Shown piece after piece: positions 58,305-64,000 of a stretch of DNA of 64,000 nt (its first letter is position 1; each line of letters opens with the position of its first letter). The DNA is from Kocuria rosea (GTDB taxonomy: Bacteria > Actinomycetota > Actinomycetes > Actinomycetales > Micrococcaceae), in the NCBI RefSeq assembly GCF_023715525.1, contig NZ_JAMBOG010000003.1, forward strand, positions 1 to 64,000. Reading direction: 5' to 3'. The translations under genes were made by a program, and so were the position numbers. A model generated the notes under the pieces. The model did not search any database and was not told the DNA's origin. It worked only from the letters and a program-made list of their open reading frames with translations.

Positions 58305-58793
58305 GTGATCGTCGAAGCCGTCCTCGGCAACCTGGCCGAGCTCACCGAGCAGGAGCGCGCCGGCCTGCACCTGGAGCGGATCGCCCTGTCCGGCGCCGAG
58401 CTGCGCAAGCGGGTGCAGCGGGTCGTCACCGACCACGGCACCGAGGTGGGGATCCGCCTCGCGCAGCGGCACGAGCTGCGGGACGGGGACATCCTGCACC
58501 GGGAGGGCCGCAACGCCGTCGTCGTCTCGACCCTGCCCACCGACGTCCTCGTCGTCGCGCCGGCCACGATCGAGCAGATGGGCTTCGTCGCCCACTCCCT
58601 GGGCAACCGGCACCTGCCCGCCCAGTTCCTCGCCCCCGGCACGGAGGTCGAGGGCCTGCCGGGCCACGACGGGCTCATGGTCGTCCAGTACGACCACACG
58701 GCCGAAGCCTTCCTGCGGGAGACCGGCGTGCGCTTCGCGCGCGTCGAGCGGCAGATGGAGGTCCCGTTCCGCCATGCCGAGCACACCCACTGA
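58305..58793 (+). CDS. ureE: Urease accessory protein, nickel chaperone
   Basis: 162 aa. N-terminal peptide-binding domain and C-terminal metal-binding domain with VVAPATIEQMGFVAHSLGNRHLPAQF (metal-binding His of the GN-H motif); the tail ends FRHAEHTH, a very short His-rich end compared with some UreE. Delivers Ni to UreG/UreC. I chose GTG 58305 because GGAGGAAG precedes it; a GTG at 58266 is in frame but lies in an imperfect tandem repeat (CCCCAGTTG.GA..CCC twice, about 58256-58288). Confidence 0.9.
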   Translation: MIVEAVLGNLAELTEQERAGLHLERIALSGAELRKRVQRVVTDHGTEVGIRLAQRHELRDGDILHREGRNAVVVSTLPTDVLVVAPATIEQMGFVAHSLGNRHLPAQFLAPGTEVEGLPGHDGLMVVQYDHTAEAFLRETGVRFARVERQMEVPFRHAEHTH

Positions 58794-59475
58794 GCCGCGC
58801 GGGGCGGTGATGCTCGCCGTCCTGCAGCTGTGCGACTCGGCCCTGCCCACCGGCGCGTTCGCCCACTCCCTCGGGCTGGAGACCTACGTCGACGACGGCA
58901 CGGTGGACGACGAGGCGAGCTTCCTCGCCTGGGTCCGCCACAGCCTGCACCACCAGACGGTGCCCGCCGAGGGCTGGGCCGTGCGCGCGGTCGCCACCGC
59001 GGCCGCCGCCGACGACGTGTGGCGCGTCGACGACCTGCTGCACGCGCAGGCGCTGCCCGTCCAGGTCCGGGACGCCGCCTCGGCCATGGGCCGGCGGATG
59101 GCGGAGATCGGGGCGGAGAACTTCCCCTCCCCCCGGCTGCTGGCCTACGCGGACCGCCTGCGGGCGGGCACGAGCCGCGGCAGCCCTGCGGTGGCCTTCG
59201 CGCTCGCCGGCGCGGGCCTCGGCGTGGGCTGGGAGCCGCTGGCCAGCGCATACCTGTTCTCCACCGCCACGTCCCTGACCCAGAACGCCGTGCGCGGCAT
59301 CCCGCTGGGGCAGAGCGCCGGCCAGCGCGTGCTGCGCGCCCTGCACGACGACGTCGCCCGCGGCGTCGGGCGGATCGCCCGCATGGGCCTCGACGAGTTC
59401 GGGGCGACCAGCCCCGGGCTGGAGATCGCGCAGATGCGCCACGCCTGGCAGCGGGCGCGCATGTTCATGTCCTGA
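58774..59475 (+). CDS. ureF: Urease accessory protein, GTPase-activating/scaffold
   Basis: 233 aa. UreF features: [42 protein letters not shown] near the N-terminus and the helical core with [29 protein letters not shown]. Works with UreG and UreD on apo-urease during GTP-driven Ni insertion. Starts 20 bp inside ureE. A tandem repeat follows its stop codon. Confidence 0.92.
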   Translation: MPSTPTEPRGAVMLAVLQLCDSALPTGAFAHSLGLETYVDDGTVDDEASFLAWVRHSLHHQTVPAEGWAVRAVATAAAADDVWRVDDLLHAQALPVQVRDAASAMGRRMAEIGAENFPSPRLLAYADRLRAGTSRGSPAVAFALAGAGLGVGWEPLASAYLFSTATSLTQNAVRGIPLGQSAGQRVLRALHDDVARGVGRIARMGLDEFGATSPGLEIAQMRHAWQRARMFMS

Positions 59476-59537
59476 CCGCCCACCGTCCTGACCGCCCACC
59501 GTCCCGACCGCCCACCGTCCCGACCGCCCACCGTCCC
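59474..59537. repeat. Four tandem 16-bp repeats between ureF and ureG
   Basis: Units GACCGCCCACCGTCC(T/C), four copies head to tail (59474-59489, 59490-59505, 59506-59521, 59522-59537), starting in the ureF stop codon; a partial GAC follows. The ureF-ureG gap is 98 bp. The repeat is not palindromic and looks like slippage expansion. Confidence 0.85.
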
Positions 59538-59573
59538 GACGGCCCCGCCGTCCGACCCCGAGGAGTTCCCACC

Positions 59574-60197
59574 ATGACCAGCACCGGTCCCGTCCGCATC
59601 GGCATCGGAGGCCCCGTGGGCGCCGGCAAGACCCAGCTCGTGGAGCGGGTGACCCGGGCGCTGATCGACGAGGTGTCGATGGCCGCGATCACCAACGACA
59701 TCTACACGATCGAGGACGCCAAGATCCTGGCCCGCAACGGCGTGCTGCCGCTGGACCGGATCGTCGGCATCGAGACCGGCGGCTGCCCGCACACCGCGAT
59801 CCGCGAGGACACCTCGATGAACGAGGCGGCCATCGCGACCCTGTGCACGGCCCACCCCGACCTGCAGATCGTCTTCGTCGAGTCCGGCGGGGACAACCTC
59901 TCCGCCACGTTCAGCCCCGAGCTCGTCGACTTCTCGATCTACGTCATCGACGTGGCCCAGGGCGAGAAGATCCCCCGCAAGGCCGGCCAGGGGATGATCC
60001 GCTCGGACCTGTTCGTGATCAACAAGATCGACCTCGCCCCGCACGTCGGCGCGGACCTCGACGTCATGGCCGCCGACTCCCGCGTCTTCCGCAAGGACAG
60101 GCCGTTCTGCTTCACCAACCTCAAGACCGACGAGGGCCTCGACGCGGTCCTCGACTGGATCCGTCACGACGTCCTCATGCTGGACATGCAGCCGTGA
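59574..60197 (+). CDS. ureG: Urease accessory GTPase
   Basis: 207 aa, SIMIBI-class GTPase. P-loop GPVGAGKT (13-20), the CPH metal motif in [29 protein letters not shown] and [15 protein letters not shown] for guanine recognition. Couples GTP hydrolysis to nickel insertion. ATG at 59574 follows GAGGAG; stop overlaps the ureD start by 4 bp (GTGA). Confidence 0.95.
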   Translation: MTSTGPVRIGIGGPVGAGKTQLVERVTRALIDEVSMAAITNDIYTIEDAKILARNGVLPLDRIVGIETGGCPHTAIREDTSMNEAAIATLCTAHPDLQIVFVESGGDNLSATFSPELVDFSIYVIDVAQGEKIPRKAGQGMIRSDLFVINKIDLAPHVGADLDVMAADSRVFRKDRPFCFTNLKTDEGLDAVLDWIRHDVLMLDMQP

Positions 60198-61036
60198 CCC
60201 CCGCCGCGGCCCCCACCGGCCGGCTCGAGCTGGCCCTGGCGCCGCGCGGGGAGCGGACCGTGGCCGTGCACCAGTACCACTGCGGGGCGCTGCGCGTGCT
60301 GCGGCCGCACCACCTGGACGACTCCGGGCAGCCGTGCTTCGTCGTCGTCAACCCGGGCGGAGGCTACCTCGGCGGGGACCGCTACGAGCTCGACGTCACG
60401 GTCGCCGCCGGGGGGACCGCCCTGGTCACCACCCAGTCCGCGACCAAGGTCTACCGCACCCCCGCCGCGCCGGCCCGGCAGGAGGTCCGCCTGGTGCTCG
60501 GGCCCGGCGCGGTCCTCGAGTACCTCCCGGACCAGCTGATCGCCTACGAGGACGCCGACTACGTCCAGTCCACCACGGTGTCGATGGACCCCACGGCGTG
60601 CCTGGTCGCCGGCGAGGTGGTCACCCCCGGCTGGGCGCCGGACGGGACCGCGTTCCGGTACCGCAGCGTGGCGCTGCGCACGGAGGTGGAGATGGCGGGG
60701 CGGACGGTGGTGCTCGACAACCTGCGGCTGCGCCCCGCGGAGGACGCCGTCGCGGGTCTCGGCTTCCTGGAGGGCCGCAGCCACCTCGGGTCCCTGCTGG
60801 CCGTGGACCCCCGGGTGGACCGGGCGCTCGTGGACCGGGTGCAGCAGCTGCTGGCCGCCGCGGAGGACCGGGTGCCCGGCCTGCGCTGCGGGGTCTCGGA
60901 GCTGCCCGTGCCGGGGCTCGTGGTCCGGGCCCTGGGTCCCGGCTCCGACGAGCTGACCGCGCTGCTGCTGGACGTCACCGCGCTGCTGCGCGCGCAGTGG
61001 AGCGGCCGGGGACGGCCCGCGCTGCGCAAGTACTGA
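60194..61036 (+). CDS. ureD: Urease accessory protein UreD
   Basis: 280 aa. Family features are [63 protein letters not shown] and the C-terminal [37 protein letters not shown]. Binds apo-urease and UreF/UreG. Last gene of the operon; order ABCEFGD is common in Actinobacteria. No Ni/urea transporter gene follows. Confidence 0.93.
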   Translation: MTPAAAPTGRLELALAPRGERTVAVHQYHCGALRVLRPHHLDDSGQPCFVVVNPGGGYLGGDRYELDVTVAAGGTALVTTQSATKVYRTPAAPARQEVRLVLGPGAVLEYLPDQLIAYEDADYVQSTTVSMDPTACLVAGEVVTPGWAPDGTAFRYRSVALRTEVEMAGRTVVLDNLRLRPAEDAVAGLGFLEGRSHLGSLLAVDPRVDRALVDRVQQLLAAAEDRVPGLRCGVSELPVPGLVVRALGPGSDELTALLLDVTALLRAQWSGRGRPALRKY

Positions 61037-61051
61037 CCCCGGAGCGGGGAG

Positions 61052-61094
61052 GGCGGATCCGGGCACCCCACGAGGGAGGGCGTCCGGACCCGCC
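61052..61094 (+). terminator. Weak hairpin after ureD
   Basis: Imperfect inverted repeat GGCGGATCCGGGC (61052-61064) and GTCCGGACCCGCC (61082-61094), 11 of 13 pairing, in the 295-bp gap before the ABC genes. The remainder of that gap is AT-richer around 61120-61150 (TTACCGAGCAGTAGACAATTC), possibly promoter sequence, but I see no clear -35/-10 pair. Confidence 0.4.
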
Positions 61095-61331
61095 GCCCGG
61101 GGCGGCGACCCCGGGCACCTCTACCTTACCGAGCAGTAGACAATTCGTCGACGCCGGGCGGAGTCCCGTTCCGGCTCCGTCTGCCGCCTCTAGTGGGGAC
61201 ACGCCCGCGGTTCCCCTCCGTGTGTGCACCTGCACATGATGGATCGGGGCGGGGACGGCCCCGGTCCGCGGATCGTCCAGCAGTGCCGCAGGGGGTGCGG
61301 CCGGCGACCGCGCAGCGAGGGGGAGAGCGAC

Positions 61332-62102
61332 GTGACGGGTTCCGTGGTCCTCGACGCCGATCAGCTGGTCAAGGCCTACGGGCAGGGCGCCGACCGCTTC
61401 GAGGCCCTCCGGGGCGTGAGCGTGCGGATCGAGCGGGGCGAGTCCGTCGCGATCGTCGGGAAGTCCGGCTCCGGGAAGTCCACGCTGATGCACCTGCTCG
61501 CGCTCCTGGACGCCCCGACCGCCGGCACGGTGGCCCTGGAGGGCCGCCCGGCGGAGTGTCTGTCCGCCCGGGAGGTGAACCGGCTGCGCAACGCCACGTT
61601 CGGCTTCGTCTTCCAGCAGTTCTTCCTCACCCCGCACCAGACGGTCCTCGAGAACGTGGTGCTGCCGCTGAAGATCGCCGGCGTGGGCGGTGCCGAGCGC
61701 CGGCGCCGGGGCCTGGAGGTCCTGGAGCGGCTCGAGCTCGCGGACAAGGCCACCAGCCGGGCGGCCGACCTCTCCGGCGGGCAGAAGCAGCGCGCGGCGA
61801 TCGCGCGCGCCCTGGTCAACGACCCGCTCGTGATCTTCGCCGACGAGCCCACGGGCAACCTCGACTCGGCGACCGGCGCGGTCGTCGAGGACATCCTCCT
61901 CGGCCTGCACCGGGAGCGGGGCATCACCCTGGTCGTCGTCACGCACGACGAGGACCTCGCGGCCCGCTGCGGCCGCCGGGTGCACCTGCGCGACGGGCTC
62001 GTCGTGGGCCCCGCGCCGCGCGCCACCGGGCGCGCCCCGCGCGCCGGGGAGCTGGTGCGGGCCCAGGACGCCGGCGTCCGGACCGCGGGAGTCGTGCTGT
62101 GA
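61332..62102 (+). CDS. ABC transporter ATP-binding protein (LolD/MacB type)
   Basis: 256 aa. Walker [11 protein letters not shown]-loop [16 protein letters not shown], signature LSGGQKQR, Walker B LVIFADEP and the H-loop VVVTHDE are all intact. LolD/MacB-type ATPases pair with FtsX-like permeases. I chose GTG 61332 (GGGGGAGAG before it); an ATG at 61224 is in frame but gives a basic, non-conserved 36-residue tail. The C-terminal 35 residues ([14 protein letters not shown]..) are a low-complexity extension. Overlaps the permease start by 4 bp. Confidence 0.9.
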   Translation: MTGSVVLDADQLVKAYGQGADRFEALRGVSVRIERGESVAIVGKSGSGKSTLMHLLALLDAPTAGTVALEGRPAECLSAREVNRLRNATFGFVFQQFFLTPHQTVLENVVLPLKIAGVGGAERRRRGLEVLERLELADKATSRAADLSGGQKQRAAIARALVNDPLVIFADEPTGNLDSATGAVVEDILLGLHRERGITLVVVTHDEDLAARCGRRVHLRDGLVVGPAPRATGRAPRAGELVRAQDAGVRTAGVVL

Positions 62103-63379
62103 CGGGGGCGGAGCTGCTCCGGAGCGCCGTGGGCAACACGTGGCGCGCCCGGGCCCGGGCCGTGCTCACGGTGCTGGCCGTGTTCATCGGCGCGTTCGCG
62201 CTCACCCTGACCTCCGGGATGGGCACCGGGGTGAACCGGTACATCGACGACACCGTGGCCGCCTTCGGCGACGCCGAGTCGCTCTACGTCCAGCGCTCCC
62301 ACCCGCTGGTCGAGATGTCCGCCGGCTCCCGGCCCCGGGTCTACGACCCGGACACCACCCGCGTCCAGACCGGCTTCGGGGTGTCCTTCGAGGGGCTCTC
62401 CCCCGAGGACGTCGAGCTCATCGAGGCGATGGACGGCGTGGCGTCGGTGGAGCCGATGTACTCGGTCACCCCGACCTATCTGGAGTCCGCCGGCGGCGAC
62501 CGGTTCCAGCTCTCCCTCGGCATCCCCGTCGACGCCGAGGGGCTGCAGATGGTGGCCGGGCGCATCCCGGCGACCGGCGAGGACGAGATCGCCGTGCCCG
62601 ACAGCTGGGTCCAGGACCTGGGGTTCCCCTCGGCCGGGGCCGCCGTCGGCGCGACGGTGCAGGTCGTCATGACCAACATGGCCGAGCAGGTCCGGTCCTT
62701 CCCCGCCACGGTCTCCGGGGTCACCCGCTCCAGCCTCGCCGGCACAACCCTCTACCCCATCCCCTCCACGTCCTTCAACGAGCGCCTCCACGACTTCCAG
62801 GTCGGCGGAGGCCCGCACCCGGTGCCGGAGAGCTATCTGATGGCCACGGTCACCGTGGAGGAGCTGTCCCGCGCCGCGGAGGTCCAGGCGCGGCTGGAGG
62901 AGGAGGGCATGGTGGGCTCGACCGTGGAGGACAAGCTGGGCATGTTCCGGGCCGTGATCAACGGCATCGTGTGGATCCTCAACACCTCCGCGGTCGTCGC
63001 GCTGCTCGCGGCCGGGCTGGGGATCGTCAACACCCTGCTGATGTCCGTGCAGGAGCGCACGCGCGAGATCGGGCTGATGAAGGCCATGGGCATGGGCGGC
63101 GGCAGGGTGTTCGGCCTGTTCTCGCTGGAGGCCGTGTTCATCGGCTTCCTCGGGGCCACCCTCGGTGCGGTCGCGGGCGTCACCGTGGGCTCCTTCGCCA
63201 GCCGGGCCCTCGCCGGGGGCCTGCTCGCCGGGCTGCCGGGGCTGTCCCTGTTCGCCTTCGAGGCGGGGAAGGTCCTGCTGATCGTCCTGTCCGTCATGGT
63301 GATCGCGTTCCTGGCCGGCACGATGCCCGCCGTCCGGGCGGCCCGAAAGGATCCCATCACCGCGCTGAGGCACGAGTGA
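62099..63379 (+). CDS. ABC transporter permease (MacB/FtsX family)
   Basis: 426 aa. N-terminal helix (about 17-38, [20 protein letters not shown]), a large extracellular MacB-PCD-like domain (about 40-275) and the three C-terminal helices of FtsX with [34 protein letters not shown] and ending [14 protein letters not shown]. With the ATPase it forms a mechanotransmission-type transporter for peptides, lipids or antibiotics. No membrane-fusion partner is present, as expected in a monoderm. GTG at 62099. Confidence 0.88.
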   Translation: MTGAELLRSAVGNTWRARARAVLTVLAVFIGAFALTLTSGMGTGVNRYIDDTVAAFGDAESLYVQRSHPLVEMSAGSRPRVYDPDTTRVQTGFGVSFEGLSPEDVELIEAMDGVASVEPMYSVTPTYLESAGGDRFQLSLGIPVDAEGLQMVAGRIPATGEDEIAVPDSWVQDLGFPSAGAAVGATVQVVMTNMAEQVRSFPATVSGVTRSSLAGTTLYPIPSTSFNERLHDFQVGGGPHPVPESYLMATVTVEELSRAAEVQARLEEEGMVGSTVEDKLGMFRAVINGIVWILNTSAVVALLAAGLGIVNTLLMSVQERTREIGLMKAMGMGGGRVFGLFSLEAVFIGFLGATLGAVAGVTVGSFASRALAGGLLAGLPGLSLFAFEAGKVLLIVLSVMVIAFLAGTMPAVRAARKDPITALRHE

Positions 63380-63440
63380 GCACGACCGCCGGCACCGGAC
63401 CGCCGCAGGAGATCCCGCCGGGACCTGCCGGCGGGCGCGC

Positions 63441-64000
63441 TCAGACGGCCTTGCCGGGGTTGAGGATGTCGTGCGGGTCGAGGACGGCCTTGATCCGGTG
63501 CTGCAGGTCCCGGGAGAGCTCGCCGACCTCGGCGGTGAACCAGTCCCGCTTGAGCAGGCCCACACCGTGCTCGCCGGTCAGGGTGCCGCCGAGGCTCTGG
63601 GCGAGCTCGAACATCCGGGCCAGGGCGGTCTTCGGGGCGCCCTCCGTGATGGACCCGTGCGGCCCGACCACGATGACGGGGTGCAGGTTGCCGTCGGCGG
63701 CGTGGGCGATCGTGCAGATCTCCACGCCCGTCTCCCGGGCGATCTGTTGGATGCCGGTGACGGCCTCGGCGAGCCGGTTGCGCGGCACGCCCACGTCCCC
63801 GATGGAGGGCCGGCCCAGCTTCTCCAGCGAGGGGATCGCGTCCCGGCGGGCCTGGAGCAGGGCCTCGGCCTGCAGGGGGTCGTCGGCGATCAGGATCGAG
63901 TCCGCGAAGGGCTCGACGGCCCGGAGCACCACGTCGCGCTCGATCCCGGCGCCGAAGCCGTCGGTCTGCGCGAGCAGGAAGGCCTCGCCGCGCCGGCGGT
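63441..64000 (-). CDS. FAD-binding oxidase (GlcD/D-lactate dehydrogenase type), C-terminal part; continues off the right edge
   Basis: The minus-strand frame stays open from 64000 to the stop at 63441, about 186 codons. Visible C-terminal motifs of the GlcD/Dld family: [50 protein letters not shown], and the end [12 protein letters not shown]. The N-terminal FAD-binding PCMH domain lies beyond 64000. It would oxidise a 2-hydroxy acid (glycolate, D-lactate or similar). GTG 63932 is in frame but is internal. Confidence 0.85.
   Translation of the reverse strand, partial: RRRGEAFLLAQTDGFGAGIERDVVLRAVEPFADSILIADDPLQAEALLQARRDAIPSLEKLGRPSIGDVGVPRNRLAEAVTGIQQIARETGVEICTIAHAADGNLHPVIVVGPHGSITEGAPKTALARMFELAQSLGGTLTGEHGVGLLKRDWFTAEVGELSRDLQHRIKAVLDPHDILNPGKAV

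Noticed and set aside
59474-59537. CRISPR array
   Set aside because: The units are directly adjacent 16-bp tandem copies without spacers, and no cas gene is in the window.

Overview
The window is dense, very GC-rich actinobacterial chromosome. A C50-type carotenoid cluster, a SAM-I/IV-class riboswitch, frequent GTG/TTG starts, many 4-bp ATGA/GTGA gene overlaps and several leaderless promoters all fit Micrococcaceae. Kocuria is my best guess for the genus; this is inference, as no marker gene is in view.

Layout. 1-384: 5' leader and promoter of an rRNA operon that reads off the left edge. 560-9469: small acidic protein, a two-gene fatty-acid beta-oxidation unit with a palindromic operator in its promoter, GNAT, TetR and MerR/TipA-type genes, an SMP-30 lactonase, a PhzF isomerase and 3-methyladenine glycosylase I. 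9544-17440: MFS exporter, DUF4870 protein, PlsC-type acyltransferase, PucR-type regulator, and an electron-transfer flavoprotein with an acyl desaturase (like Rv3230c/DesA3 of Mycobacterium). 17441-21582: sulfurtransferase, two trans-sulfuration PLP enzymes behind a SAM riboswitch, and an Lrp regulator divergent from a branched-chain 2-oxoacid dehydrogenase operon (E1 alpha, E1 beta, E2; 21826-25534).

26140-37008 is a carotenoid region. crtE, a crtB-crtI fusion, crtYe and a crtYf-crtEb fusion form a tight minus-strand operon behind a MarR (CrtR-like) gene. Facing it are a second UbiA-type elongase and a CrtI/CrtD-like desaturase, with a divergent family-1-type glycosyltransferase. A family-2 glycosyltransferase and a membrane protein lie on the other side. 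37037-42984: secreted subtilase, small genes, nitroreductase, type III polyketide synthase and a partner flavoenzyme.

43438-53515 is a divergent catabolic locus: aminotransferase, ureohydrolase and XRE-cupin regulator on one strand; SSS symporter, 85-aa protein, NCS1 permease, cyclase-family hydrolase, aldehyde dehydrogenase and ThDP decarboxylase on the other. Together the enzymes match the arginine transaminase route (arginine to 2-ketoarginine, 4-guanidinobutyraldehyde, 4-guanidinobutyrate, then GABA plus urea). A complete urease operon ureABCEFGD (55874-61036), which would use the urea, follows 2.4 kb later.

61332-63379 is a MacB-type ABC pair. The window ends inside a GlcD/D-lactate-dehydrogenase-type FAD oxidase. 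I saw no insertion sequence, phage gene, CRISPR array or tRNA.
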